Below are positions 1-7,831 of a stretch of 25,603 nucleotides of DNA, in pieces. The stretch is from NCBI GenBank assembly GCA_964617015.1, contig CAZTVG010000007.1:1-25603 (forward strand), in the 5' to 3' direction. Both the position numbers and the translations under genes were made by a program. Position 1 is the stretch's first letter. Each line of letters begins with the position of its first letter. Under the pieces are notes generated by a model. That model saw only the letters and a program-made list of their open reading frames with translations, was not told where the DNA came from and ran no database searches. This DNA is from ASMP01 sp964617015. Its GTDB lineage: Archaea; Nanobdellota; Nanobdellia; Pacearchaeales; GW2011-AR1.

Positions 1-134
1 TAAGATATTAATGAGATTTAAACTCTGTTATAATACAATCTTTTCAATAATAAACCCGCCACTTCTGATTGATTTAAAATGAAAATGCATTAATAAAATA
101 CAAAACCCTAAACATTATTTGAAAACATAACAAA
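1..134. other. Intergenic, nothing recognised
   Basis: AT-rich sequence at the window edge with no open reading frame, tRNA-like T-loop or hairpin that I can support. It leads into the promoter of the first gene. Confidence 0.6.
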
Positions 135-144
135 CTTTATAAAA
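135..144 (+). promoter_or_regulatory. TATA box of the first gene
   Basis: CTTTATAAAA centred 25 nt upstream of the ATG at 165. This spacing recurs before many genes in the window and fits an archaeal TATA/TBP promoter giving a leaderless or nearly leaderless mRNA. Confidence 0.6.
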
Positions 145-164
145 AACTCGTGCTTCGTTAAGAC

Positions 165-791
165 ATGTTAAATTCAAGGGAAATCTCTTCTTTAGTTATA
201 ATAATTTTCATCCTAGCAATAACAATCAGTTTTCTTCGCAGCATTGAGGTTTTTCTTTATGTTCTCCTGGCAGTTTTTCTCACGCTCGTAATAAACATCT
301 TTGCAAAAAAAATTATGAGTTTTTACTTTGATTCCCAGATAGAGGTAAAATTGTGGGAAATAAAAAGATATGGCTTTCCTGCTGGTGCGCATTTCAAAAA
401 AGCATTTCCTGCAGGTATATTTTTTCCAATAATAATCTCTGCTATTTCTTTTGGAAACCTTTTTTGGATGGCTTCTTTGGTTTTTGATGTGAAACCAAAA
501 ATTTACAGGGCTGCAAAAAGACATGGCCTTTACTCATATTCAGAAATGACAGAAGAGCATATAGGGCTTATAGCTGCTGCAGGAGTTTTTGCCAATATTG
601 TTTTTGCTGTTATTGGTTATCTGGTAGGATTTCCTGAATTTGCAAGATTAAATATTTATTTTGCTTTTTTCAATATACTTCCCCTGGCTGACCTTGACGG
701 AAACAAAATATTCTTCGGAAGCCTGATTTTATGGAGTTTTCTGGCTACCCTTATTTTGATAGGAATAGGATATGCGCTTTTTTTGGTATAA
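165..791 (+). CDS. M50 (site-2 protease)-like membrane protein, probably non-catalytic
   Basis: A 208-residue membrane protein with five or six hydrophobic segments. Its second half has the M50 layout: a glycine/alanine-rich segment (GLIAAAGVFANIVFAV, about residues 133-148) and FNILPLADLDG near residue 170, matching the FNLLPxxxLDG motif that supplies the third zinc ligand in site-2 proteases. The HExxH zinc motif expected in the N-terminal half is absent; the equivalent stretch reads GFPAGAHFKKAFPAG. It is therefore probably a pseudoprotease or a membrane scaffold. The start follows a TATA box by 25 nt. The next gene lies 44 nt downstream with its own TATA-like TTTAAA. Family assignment rests on motif recognition; substrate and role are unknown. 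Confidence 0.65.
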   Translation: MLNSREISSLVIIIFILAITISFLRSIEVFLYVLLAVFLTLVINIFAKKIMSFYFDSQIEVKLWEIKRYGFPAGAHFKKAFPAGIFFPIIISAISFGNLFWMASLVFDVKPKIYRAAKRHGLYSYSEMTEEHIGLIAAAGVFANIVFAVIGYLVGFPEFARLNIYFAFFNILPLADLDGNKIFFGSLILWSFLATLILIGIGYALFLV

Positions 792-835
792 CACTTAATA
801 AAAAAGCATTTAAACTTCAATTTACAGGAAATAAT

Positions 836-1042
836 ATGGGAAAAACAGGCTGGCTTAAAACAAAAAAAGTTACATCTTCATTTGCAATAGTTGCCCTGAT
901 AGCGGGATTTTTGTTTCTGGATAGAGGCACGACAGGAAATGTGATTTTAAACAACAATTATCCTTTTGATTTTGTTTCCCTTATCGGTTTGCTTCTTATC
1001 TTTTGTTCAGCTGTTCTTGCTGTCTATACTATTAGAAGATAA
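836..1042 (+). CDS. Small two-helix membrane protein
   Basis: 68 residues from the ATG at 836. An upstream in-frame ATG at 731 lies inside the preceding gene and gives an implausible N-terminus, so I chose 836. It has two hydrophobic helices (about residues 12-26 and 42-64) separated by a short polar segment containing TTGNVILNN. No enzymatic motif is visible. It ends 11 nt before the helicase gene and is probably cotranscribed with it. No function is recognised; a TTTAAA box about 25 nt upstream supports expression. Confidence 0.6.
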   Translation: MGKTGWLKTKKVTSSFAIVALIAGFLFLDRGTTGNVILNNNYPFDFVSLIGLLLIFCSAVLAVYTIRR

Positions 1043-1053
1043 CCTTTCTGCTC

Positions 1054-2610
1054 ATGGAATTTTTAGAAAAAATTACTCCGAGAAAATATCAGCAAAATAT
1101 TTTCGAGACTTGTGTAGAAAAGAACTGTTTAGTTGTACTCCCTACCGGGCTTGGAAAAACCCTTATTGCCTTAATGCTTACTATTGAAAGAATAAAGAAA
1201 TTTCCCGACGAGAAAGTTGTCTTCTTGGCACCAACAAGACCTCTTGCAGAACAGCATTTAAATTTTTTCAAAAAAAACCTTCCGGAACTTTTTGGAGAGA
1301 TGCAGTTATTCACAGGGCATGTAAATCCTGAAAAAAGGAAGGAAATCTGGCAGACAGCAGATATAATTTTTTCAACACCACAGTGTATTGCAAATGACAT
1401 TAATAAAGAACTCTATAATTTGGGGGATGTTTGTCTTCTTATTGAGGATGAGGCACACAGATGCACAAAAAATTATGATTACAATTATGTTGCAAGAAAA
1501 TACAAGCAACAGTCTCTTCATCCGAGAATTCTTGGCCTGACAGCATCTCCCGGAAGTGAGGCAGGAAAAATCAGGGAAATATGTGAAAACCTTTCAATAG
1601 ATGAGGTTGAGTTGAGAAATCGTGAAAGTCCTGATGTGAAACCTTATTTGCAGGAATTAAAATTTGAAAAAGTAATCGTTGACCTTCCTGCTGAATTTAT
1701 AAAAATGAAAGAGTCCCTGTCAGGGCTTTTCAGGAGGTATGTAAGTGAATTAAGAAACAGGAAAGTTTTCTTCGGGTTTCCTTCAAAAACAGAACTTATA
1801 AAACTTCAAAAGAGATTGATACTCAGCATAGCAAAAGGAAACAGAAATTACAATTTATTTTCGGCATCAAGTGTATGTGCCCAGGCAATAAGAATACAGC
1901 ATGCACTTGAACTCCTGGAAACGCAAACTCTGCCCGGCTTTAACAAATATCTCAGAGAACTTTTCAGGCAGGCAGCAAGAAAAGAAAATAAAGGAGTTAT
2001 AAGACTTGTTGCAAAACCCGAGTTTAACTATGTATTTATCAAATCAAACGAACTTGTTGCAAAAAATAATGAGCATCCTAAAATTTTAAAGCTAATTGAT
2101 ATAATAAAAAAAGAAAAAAAGGAAAATGATAGGTTAAAAGTCATTGTTTTCGCACATTTCAGAGATACTGCCCATTTAATTTCTAAAAAAATTAATGAAA
2201 TTTCAGGTATAAAGGCCAAAGTTTTTGTCGGGCAGGCAAAAAAAACAGGTGTTGGCGAGGTTACAGGATTAAGCCAGAAAGAACAGCGAAAGATAATTCA
2301 GGAGTTTTCATCCGGCAAAGTAAATGTTTTGTGCGCGACTTCCATAGGGGAAGAAGGACTTGACATTCCAGAGGTTAATGTGGTTGTTTTTTATGAGCCT
2401 GTTCCTTCTGCGATAAGGACAATACAGAGGGCAGGAAGAACCGCGAGATTGATGAAGGGAAAAATTATAATGCTTATAACAAGAAAAACAAGGGACGAGG
2501 CACACTTTTATGTCTCAAGGGTGAGGGAAAGAAAAATGCACTCTGCAATAAATTCAATAAAAGAAAAACTTTCAAAGAAAAAATCAGGATTTCAAAAAAC
2601 CATTGAGTAA
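1054..2610 (+). CDS. Hef-like DEAH helicase (helicase part of Hef/FANCM)
   Basis: 518-residue superfamily 2 helicase of the Hef/FANCM/MPH1 group, which acts on stalled forks and branched DNA. Visible motifs: Walker A LPTGLGKT (29-36), DEAH box (132-135, in EDEAHR), motif III TASPGS (163-168), and motif VI QRAGRTAR (458-465) preceded by ATSIGEEGLDIPEV. A helical insertion between the RecA lobes (about 200-330) matches the Hef fork-binding insert. In Pyrococcus-type Hef, the same chain continues into an ERCC4 nuclease and HhH domain. Here the protein stops after the helicase with a basic tail, and the nuclease is a separate gene at 3708. It ends 43 nt before the IMPDH-family gene, which has its own promoter. 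Confident about family; the fork-processing role is inferred. Confidence 0.9.
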   Translation: MEFLEKITPRKYQQNIFETCVEKNCLVVLPTGLGKTLIALMLTIERIKKFPDEKVVFLAPTRPLAEQHLNFFKKNLPELFGEMQLFTGHVNPEKRKEIWQTADIIFSTPQCIANDINKELYNLGDVCLLIEDEAHRCTKNYDYNYVARKYKQQSLHPRILGLTASPGSEAGKIREICENLSIDEVELRNRESPDVKPYLQELKFEKVIVDLPAEFIKMKESLSGLFRRYVSELRNRKVFFGFPSKTELIKLQKRLILSIAKGNRNYNLFSASSVCAQAIRIQHALELLETQTLPGFNKYLRELFRQAARKENKGVIRLVAKPEFNYVFIKSNELVAKNNEHPKILKLIDIIKKEKKENDRLKVIVFAHFRDTAHLISKKINEISGIKAKVFVGQAKKTGVGEVTGLSQKEQRKIIQEFSSGKVNVLCATSIGEEGLDIPEVNVVVFYEPVPSAIRTIQRAGRTARLMKGKIIMLITRKTRDEAHFYVSRVRERKMHSAINSIKEKLSKKKSGFQKTIE

Positions 2611-2620
2611 TAACGAAAGA

Positions 2621-2628
2621 TATTTATA
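2621..2628 (+). promoter_or_regulatory. TATA box of the IMPDH/GMPR gene
   Basis: TATTTATA preceded by a purine-rich BRE-like CGAAAG, ending 25 nt before the ATG at 2654. It implies a nearly leaderless mRNA that may continue into the nuclease gene. Confidence 0.65.
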
Positions 2629-2653
2629 GAAACACTTTCTTTCATTGTAAAGT

Positions 2654-3700
2654 ATGGCTAGAATTATTGGAAAAGGCTATTCTTATAATGATGTCTTGAT
2701 TATTCCAAAATATAATAAAGTTCTTTCTAGAAAAGATGTAAACCTCGAAACTTTCGTGACTAAAAATCATAAAATAAAAATTCCAATACTGGCTGCTAAT
2801 ATGGATACTGTCTGTGAAAGTGAAATGGCAATTGCTCTGGGAAAGCTTGGAGGTCTCGGAGTAATTCACAGGTTTATGACAATAGAAAACCAGGCAAAAG
2901 AGGTAAAAAGAGTCAAAGAACAGAATCTCCTGGCTGCTGCAGCAATAGGTATTAAAGATTTCCAAGAACGTGCAAAAACCCTGGTAGAAGCAGGGGTAGA
3001 TATAATAGTCATAGATATTGCGCACGGCCATTCAAAATATGCCGGAAAAACTCTAGACTTCCTAAAAGAAAATTATCCAAAAATAGATGTAATGGCGGGC
3101 AACATAGTTACAAAAGACGCTGCAGAATACTTTATCAGCAAAGGAGCAGATGCTCTTAAAGTTGGAATCGGGGCAGGATCAGTTTGCACTACAAGAACTA
3201 TGACTGGTGTTGGAATGCCTCAAGTAACAGCTGTAATGGATGTGCACGAAGCTTCACAGGGAAAAATTCCTATTTGTGCCGATCAAGCAATAAGAAATCC
3301 AGGAGACATGGCAAAAGCTCTTGGTGCAGGAGCAAACAATGTTATGTTGGGCTATGTATTTTCCGCATCAGAAGAAAGCCCTGGAGAAATAATAGAAAAA
3401 GATGGCAAGAAATTTAAAATATACAGAGGCATGGCAAGTTTCGAAGCCATGTCTGAAAAAAATAAATTAAAAAACGAAAACCATGAAATCATAAATATTG
3501 AGGGGAAAAAAACTCTCATCCCTTACAAGGGTCCTATCAAACCAATTGTGGAAAAATTCCTCGGAGGCCTTTCCTCAGGAATGACTTACGTTGGTGCCAA
3601 AGACATGGAAAATTTCATAGGAAAATCTGATTTTGTTTACATAACCTCTGCCGGCAGAAAAGAAAGTAGCCCACATGGTTTAAATAATAGTTCTAAATAA
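2654..3700 (+). CDS. IMP dehydrogenase / GMP reductase family protein without CBS domains
   Basis: 348-residue (beta/alpha)8 enzyme of the IMPDH/GMPR family. The catalytic loop is GIGAGSVCTTR with nucleophile Cys178, and NAD(P)-side motifs include AANMDTV (48-53) and DIAHGHS (121-127). The regulatory CBS pair that normally interrupts IMPDH is missing, with the chain passing straight through at about residues 85-95, so the length equals that of GMP reductase (about 345). Signals are mixed. NMDTV and a short flap (about 261-290) without the IMPDH Arg-Tyr pair favour GMP reductase, while YRGMASFEAM and a C-terminal ESSPHG favour IMPDH. I cannot decide between IMP to XMP and GMP to IMP. The nuclease gene follows after 7 nt, so the two are probably cotranscribed. 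Confidence 0.85.
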   Translation: MARIIGKGYSYNDVLIIPKYNKVLSRKDVNLETFVTKNHKIKIPILAANMDTVCESEMAIALGKLGGLGVIHRFMTIENQAKEVKRVKEQNLLAAAAIGIKDFQERAKTLVEAGVDIIVIDIAHGHSKYAGKTLDFLKENYPKIDVMAGNIVTKDAAEYFISKGADALKVGIGAGSVCTTRTMTGVGMPQVTAVMDVHEASQGKIPICADQAIRNPGDMAKALGAGANNVMLGYVFSASEESPGEIIEKDGKKFKIYRGMASFEAMSEKNKLKNENHEIINIEGKKTLIPYKGPIKPIVEKFLGGLSSGMTYVGAKDMENFIGKSDFVYITSAGRKESSPHGLNNSSK

Positions 3701-3707
3701 GATAGTC

Positions 3708-4388
3708 ATGAAAAGTATATTTAACATATTCTCAAGGAAAAGAATTAAAACTAAAGAAAAACCAAAAGTTATAATTGACTACAGGGAGAAAAATTCCTTG
3801 ATTCCTTCGGAACTCAAGAGCCTTGGTCTTGAAATAGAATTAAGGGAACTCAAGGTTGCAGATTATATTATCCAGGGTGTTGCTATAGAAAGAAAAACTG
3901 TTTCTGACTTCATATCATCTATGAAAAACCGCAGGCTTTTAAAACAATTAGAAGAACTGCAGCAGTATCAGGATAAACTCCTTGTCGTTGAAGGAATTGA
4001 TGAGCAGGATCTTTACACAGATTCAGAGGAAATTATAGGAATGCATCCCAATTCTGTCCGTGGTTTTTTGCTTTCAATTCTTCTTAAATACAAGATTCCG
4101 ATAATTTTTACAAAAAATTATCAGGATACAGCAAAATTTCTTTCTGTTCTCTCCAGAAAAAAGCCCAGAGAAATTCCCCTGAATGTGAACAAAAAAAACC
4201 TTAGCAAAAAAGAAAGAGTTCAGTTTATAATTGAAGGTTTTCCAGGGATAGGTCCAAAAACAGCGATAAAACTCCTGAAGAAATTCAGGACAGTAAAAAA
4301 TGTTATTAATGCTCCTGAACCAGAGCTGCGTGAAGTTATAGGAAAAAAAGCAGAAATATTTAAAAAAATTATTGAGGGGAAATATTAA
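3708..4388 (+). CDS. ERCC4-type nuclease with C-terminal HhH (nuclease part of Hef/XPF)
   Basis: 226-residue structure-specific endonuclease of the XPF/Mus81/Hef family. The nuclease domain (about 20-150) has the metal-site signature: Asp24 in IIDYREKNS, Asp52 in VADYI, and ERKTVSD at 61-67. The (HhH)2 domain (about 172-222) carries GFPGIGPKTA and VIGKKAEIFKKI, and would mediate dimerisation and DNA binding. This equals the C-terminal third of Hef, and its helicase counterpart ends about 1.1 kb upstream at 2610. A short basic N-terminus replaces any helicase. Together they look like a split Hef, though similar stand-alone archaeal XPF proteins exist and can bind PCNA; I see no convincing PIP box here. 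The gene lies 7 nt after the IMPDH-family gene. Confidence 0.88.
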   Translation: MKSIFNIFSRKRIKTKEKPKVIIDYREKNSLIPSELKSLGLEIELRELKVADYIIQGVAIERKTVSDFISSMKNRRLLKQLEELQQYQDKLLVVEGIDEQDLYTDSEEIIGMHPNSVRGFLLSILLKYKIPIIFTKNYQDTAKFLSVLSRKKPREIPLNVNKKNLSKKERVQFIIEGFPGIGPKTAIKLLKKFRTVKNVINAPEPELREVIGKKAEIFKKIIEGKY

Positions 4389-4405
4389 TCAGATAATAGA
4401 TTTTT

Positions 4406-4936
4406 TCAAGGCAAGCCATATTCCTCCAGAGTTTCATAAACAGGCCCTTTCTGCATTAAGACTGATTTTTTAAGAGCAAACCTGTCTATTCTGAATTTTA
4501 TGGGTTTTATCTTAATTTTTTTCAGTTCTCCAAGAAAATAATTTTTATCTTGAATTCTTTTGACTCTTGCTATGGTCAGATGAGACATAAATCTTCTTTC
4601 TTTCTCAAATAGGCCTGAAAGCTTTTCATCCACTTCTTTCTGGATTTTTCCACAGTTGGGCAGATGTATCCATACAACACCATATTTTTTGTTATCGAAA
4701 AATCCAATATAGTCAATTTTTGTTTCAAATTCCTTAAATTTAACCCCCCTAAGTTTTTCTTTTACTTCCCAAACTTTTTCTTTATCAATCTCCCCAAAAA
4801 ACTTTAGAGTTAAATGTAAATTTTCAGATTCTGTCTTTTTTCCCTCAAAACTAGGCAGAGAATCCTGAATTTTTTTTATCTCTTTTTTGATGTTTTCAGG
4901 CAAGTCAATAGAAACGAATGTTCTGATTTTTTCCAT
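4406..4936 (-). CDS. thpR: RNA 2',3'-cyclic phosphodiesterase (2'-5' RNA ligase family)
   Basis: 176-residue 2H phosphoesterase. Both catalytic HxTx motifs are present, HLTL at 41-44 and HLTI at 119-122, spaced as in archaeal and bacterial ThpR/LigT. The N-terminus RTFVSIDLPENIKKEI is characteristic. The family opens 2',3'-cyclic phosphates at RNA ends and can join or cleave 2'-5' linkages of tRNA halves in vitro. The start codon shares one base with the stop of the arginase-family gene (TAATG), so translation is probably coupled. The stop lies 17 nt from the convergent nuclease gene. Family confidence is high; the in vivo RNA substrate is unknown. Confidence 0.92.
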   Translation of the reverse strand: MEKIRTFVSIDLPENIKKEIKKIQDSLPSFEGKKTESENLHLTLKFFGEIDKEKVWEVKEKLRGVKFKEFETKIDYIGFFDNKKYGVVWIHLPNCGKIQKEVDEKLSGLFEKERRFMSHLTIARVKRIQDKNYFLGELKKIKIKPIKFRIDRFALKKSVLMQKGPVYETLEEYGLP

Positions 4937-5742
4937 TATAACAACTCAGCCAAAATTTTGGCTCCGAGTTTTACAGTTAATTCTCCTCCTGATTTCTCTG
5001 GATTTATTTCAACCATATCCACAGCCCTAAGATTTTTTATTTTATTAATCCTCTGAATAAGGTAAACAAACTCTCTTGAAGTCAGGCCTCCTGGCTCTTG
5101 ATAGCCTGTTGCTGGTGCAAAAGCAGGATCAACGACATCTATATCTAAAGAAACATAAAGCTCTTTGTTATTTGAGAATTCCATTATTGCATCACAGGTA
5201 TCTTCCAGATCTTCCAAAAGCTGGTTCATGCTTATTATTTTAATTCTGTGTTGTTTCAGGAAAGTTGTTTCAGAAGGGTCTGAGTTTCTGATACCTACCA
5301 AGAGAACACTCTCTGCAGGAAACCCTTGCTCAATCAGGGCTCTGAGCCATTCTTCGTGCGTTGGAAAGTTTTTGTCGGCAGATTTCATGCAGTCAGGATG
5401 GGCGTCAAAAATAATCAAACAAGGCTCTTTGCCTGAATTTTTGCAGGAATCAAGAAAAGCTTTTGCTGTCGGATAACTTATAGAGTGATCTCCCCCGAGA
5501 AAAACTATTTTTGCCTTTTCCTGAAAAATTTCCAGGGAATTTTTATGAATAAGTTCATTGGTTTTTTCCAAATCAGAATTGTCAAGATGGATTTCCTCCA
5601 AATCCAAAAGCCTGACATCCACGGGCTTTCCCTGCTCATTGCTGTAAATTTCCTTTAAGGATTCAATAACAGCATTTCCTGCTTTCTCGCATCCTTTGGT
5701 TTTTCCCAAGCCATTGATTCCCGGAACTTTGACAACAAACAT
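4936..5742 (-). CDS. Arginase/agmatinase-family ureohydrolase
   Basis: 268-residue binuclear-manganese ureohydrolase. Metal-ligand motifs are complete: GGDHS (83-87, His86), DAHPD (113-117, Asp113/His115/Asp117), and SLDIDVVDP (198-206, Asp200/Asp202), followed by APATG and EPGG. The usual substrate loop of agmatinase (SHGTPFR type) is replaced by THEEWLRALIEQG, so arginine, agmatine, or another guanidino compound are all possible. Arginine breakdown or polyamine synthesis would be the pathway. It has its own TATA box and is coupled to thpR downstream by a 1-nt overlap. The family is certain from motifs; the substrate is not. Confidence 0.9.
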   Translation of the reverse strand: MFVVKVPGINGLGKTKGCEKAGNAVIESLKEIYSNEQGKPVDVRLLDLEEIHLDNSDLEKTNELIHKNSLEIFQEKAKIVFLGGDHSISYPTAKAFLDSCKNSGKEPCLIIFDAHPDCMKSADKNFPTHEEWLRALIEQGFPAESVLLVGIRNSDPSETTFLKQHRIKIISMNQLLEDLEDTCDAIMEFSNNKELYVSLDIDVVDPAFAPATGYQEPGGLTSREFVYLIQRINKIKNLRAVDMVEINPEKSGGELTVKLGAKILAELL

Positions 5743-5763
5743 AAATCTCAGGAGAGTAAAGGG

Positions 5764-5770
5764 TTTATAA
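5764..5770 (-). promoter_or_regulatory. TATA box of the ureohydrolase gene
   Basis: TTATAAA on the minus strand, centred 25 nt upstream of the ATG at 5742. Implies a leaderless arginase-thpR transcript. Confidence 0.6.
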
Positions 5771-5778
5771 GATTAATC

Positions 5779-6069
5779 TCAAGAGCTTGCTCTCTGCTCA
5801 AGGTCTTTTTTCAAATCTTTTCTACTGGGCCTGTACATTCCAATTAATTTTTCTTCATTAATCTCTTCAAAATAAGGTGGTGGATTTTTATTCAATAACC
5901 ATACCTGAATTGAACTAATTAACCTGCCTTTTTTTCTGAAACGATTTGCCAATCTGGAACGTAATGCTTCTCGAGTACACATCTCGTAAACGATCTCCTT
6001 CTTATTATTAGTATAAGCCACAAGGTAATTGTTTTTTCCTGGAAGGATAATCGGATGAGACACTTTCAT
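5779..6069 (-). CDS. Small basic hypothetical protein
   Basis: 96 residues, rich in Lys and Arg, with no membrane segment or signal peptide. The middle (RSRLANRFRKKGRLISSIQVWL) is strongly basic and could contact nucleic acid, but I recognise no domain. The ATG at 6069 lies 25 nt downstream of a TATA box (TATTTTTATA, minus strand, 6091-6100), which argues that the gene is real. It stands alone between the ureohydrolase and M16 genes. Confidence 0.55.
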   Translation of the reverse strand: MKVSHPIILPGKNNYLVAYTNNKKEIVYEMCTREALRSRLANRFRKKGRLISSIQVWLLNKNPPPYFEEINEEKLIGMYRPSRKDLKKDLEQRASS

Positions 6070-6090
6070 AAAAAAATAAAAATTTCAAAG

Positions 6091-6100
6091 TATAAAAATA
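6091..6100 (-). promoter_or_regulatory. TATA box of the small basic protein gene
   Basis: TATTTTTATA on the minus strand, centred about 25 nt upstream of the ATG at 6069. Confidence 0.55.
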
Positions 6101-6105
6101 TTTAT

Positions 6106-7305
6106 TTACTCAGGAACGAGAGCGAAAAAGCTGTATTTCCTTATTCTTGCAAGAGATTTAACATCTTTTAGCTTAACATCTCTTATTTTCTTTTCAAATT
6201 CATAAAGTTCATTGGCGTTCCCATTGAGCTCATATAAAAGTAGATTAACCATCTGATTCTGGGAATCCTCTGTAGAAATTTGATGATTTCCGATTATTTG
6301 TTCTTTAACCTTGGCAAGTTCTTTTTCATCAAGATTTTTTGAAACTTTCCTGAACTCATCAAGAATAATTCTCTTTACTTTCTTTATGTTTTCTTTAGTT
6401 GTTCCGACATAAATAGTATTATATGAAAAATCCTTGTTTATATCTGAATCCCCTTTAACAGCATATGCAAGGTTTCTTTTCATTCTTATTTCATCAAAAA
6501 GTCTTGATGATAGTCCTCCAGCCATTAAGACATTAAGAGCAAAAGCAGCATAACTTCTCCTTTCTCCTGCAAGAGGAGCATGATAAGCAAAAACAAGATT
6601 TGCCTGACCAATGCCTTTTCTTTTTTCAATCCTTGACTCGTTTTTCTTTACAATATTAAATCTTGGAATCTTTCCCTTCCTGTTTCCGAAATTCTTTTTT
6701 GCAAACCCGACAATCTTTTTAAAATCAGCTTCGCCGACAACACACAAAATCATGTTGTTTGGCTGATAAACTTTTTGAAATCTCTGAATTATTTTTTCTC
6801 TTGTTAATGAGCTTAACGTTTCTTTGGTTCCAACCAAAGGGGTTCCGAAGGGTTTCCTGTAAAGTGAACTATGTGCCTCTCTGAAAATATGCCGCAAAGG
6901 ATTATCATGATTCATTTTAATTTCTTCAAATATAACCTTTTTTTCTTTTTCTATTTCCTTTGCATCAAATAAAGGATTCTTTACCATATCACTCAAAACA
7001 TCCAACGCAACAGGAAGATGTTTGGATGGCATCTTGCAAAAAAAAGCAGTAACTGACTCGTCTGTAAATCCGTTTAAATGTCCTCCGTTGCTTTCAATTT
7101 CTTCTGCAATTCTTTTAAAATTTCTTGTTGGAGTCCCCTTGTAAAGCATGTGCTCAATAAAATGAGAAATTCCTTTTTCAGAAACAGATTCGCTCATCCC
7201 TCCGCACCTAACAGCAAAAGCAACACTGACCACAGGATTATTTCTTTTTTCAAAAAGAATTGTCATCCCATTACCAAGAACTTTCCTACGAAATTTTGGT
7301 TTCAT
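6106..7305 (-). CDS. M16-family zinc metallopeptidase (processing-peptidase type)
   Basis: 399-residue single-chain M16B peptidase, close to the usual 410-430. The inverted zinc motif HxxEH is HFIEH at 48-52. The third ligand is expected about 75 residues on and fits VIFEEIKM, Glu127 or Glu128. HLNGFTDESVTAFF (76-89) is the typical substrate-edge strand. The C-terminal half has the M16_C pattern, including NLAYAVKGDSD and YNTIYVGTTKENI. No signal peptide is visible, so a cytoplasmic peptide-degrading role is likely, but substrates cannot be read from sequence. Its own TATA box lies 25 nt upstream of the ATG. M16B proteins often pair with a second, inactive subunit; no partner is next to it here. 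Confidence 0.93.
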   Translation of the reverse strand: MKPKFRRKVLGNGMTILFEKRNNPVVSVAFAVRCGGMSESVSEKGISHFIEHMLYKGTPTRNFKRIAEEIESNGGHLNGFTDESVTAFFCKMPSKHLPVALDVLSDMVKNPLFDAKEIEKEKKVIFEEIKMNHDNPLRHIFREAHSSLYRKPFGTPLVGTKETLSSLTREKIIQRFQKVYQPNNMILCVVGEADFKKIVGFAKKNFGNRKGKIPRFNIVKKNESRIEKRKGIGQANLVFAYHAPLAGERRSYAAFALNVLMAGGLSSRLFDEIRMKRNLAYAVKGDSDINKDFSYNTIYVGTTKENIKKVKRIILDEFRKVSKNLDEKELAKVKEQIIGNHQISTEDSQNQMVNLLLYELNGNANELYEFEKKIRDVKLKDVKSLARIRKYSFFALVPE

Positions 7306-7326
7306 AAAATAAAAAAATTAAGATAG

Positions 7327-7336
7327 TATATAAAAA
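7327..7336 (-). promoter_or_regulatory. TATA box of the M16 peptidase gene
   Basis: TTTTTATATA on the minus strand, centred about 25 nt upstream of the ATG at 7305. Confidence 0.6.
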
Positions 7337-7348
7337 TAACTTTTTAAA

Positions 7349-7573
7349 TCAGACATATGTTCTCTTTCCTATCAAGAAGAAAATAATGAATAAAATGATA
7401 ATTGTTCCTACTGCTCCAAAAACCCAATAATAAACATTAGTTAACTTATCAAGAGTAAGTTCCTGGGTTTCCTCTGTTTTGTTTACAGATTCTTTTTCAA
7501 GGTTTAATTTATACACAAATATGCTTGCTATTAAGAGTAAAACAAACATTGTTATCAATACATATTTCTTCAT
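7349..7573 (-). CDS. Small two-helix membrane protein
   Basis: 74 residues. An N-terminal hydrophobic helix (about 4-20), a charged and Thr/Glu-rich middle (24-45), and a second helix (about 48-68) ending in KRTYV. The N-terminal helix could be a signal anchor. It starts 17 nt after the stop of the tail-anchored small protein gene, with an AGGGA ribosome-binding-like sequence in the gap, so the two probably form an operon. No family recognised. Confidence 0.5.
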   Translation of the reverse strand: MKKYVLITMFVLLLIASIFVYKLNLEKESVNKTEETQELTLDKLTNVYYWVFGAVGTIIILFIIFFLIGKRTYV

Positions 7574-7590
7574 TTTAAAAAATCCCTCAT

Positions 7591-7800
7591 TTATCTAAAA
7601 AACAAAAAGTAAGCACCTGTACCAAGAATAATCAGAGCTACCACGACAACTATCACCCAAATCCACCATTTAGATTTCTTTTTTTCAGGTTGCGGCTGAG
7701 TAGTAGTTTGTGCTGGCGGGGTTTGTGGCTGAACCTGCTGAACTGTCTGAACTGTCGAGGATGTACTTGCTGGCTGAGCTTGAGTTTCTGGTTGTGCCAT
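7591..7800 (-). CDS. Gln/Pro/Thr-rich tail-anchored small membrane protein
   Basis: 69 residues. The first 38 are almost entirely Q, P, T, S, A and V, a low-complexity unfolded segment. A basic EKKKSK patch then precedes one strong transmembrane helix (about 45-67) near the C-terminus. The layout suggests a tail-anchored protein with a disordered domain. The ATG is 25 nt from a TATA box (ATTTATAATA, minus strand). Function unknown; probably in an operon with the 74-residue membrane protein. Confidence 0.55.
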   Translation of the reverse strand: MAQPETQAQPASTSSTVQTVQQVQPQTPPAQTTTQPQPEKKKSKWWIWVIVVVVALIILGTGAYFLFFR

Positions 7801-7820
7801 CTTAATCTAAAGAAAACCCC

Positions 7821-7830
7821 TATTATAAAT
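7821..7830 (-). promoter_or_regulatory. TATA box of the small membrane protein pair
   Basis: ATTTATAATA on the minus strand, centred about 25 nt upstream of the ATG at 7800 and just downstream of the methyltransferase stop. Confidence 0.55.
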
Positions 7831-7831
7831 T

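Noticed and set aside
731..835. N-terminal extension of the small membrane protein from the ATG at 731
   Set aside because: It overlaps the preceding gene in another frame, and a TATA-like box fits the start at 836.
4389..4407. T-rich run as a terminator between the nuclease and thpR genes
   Set aside because: Only six T residues in a short convergent gap; possible but too weak to annotate.
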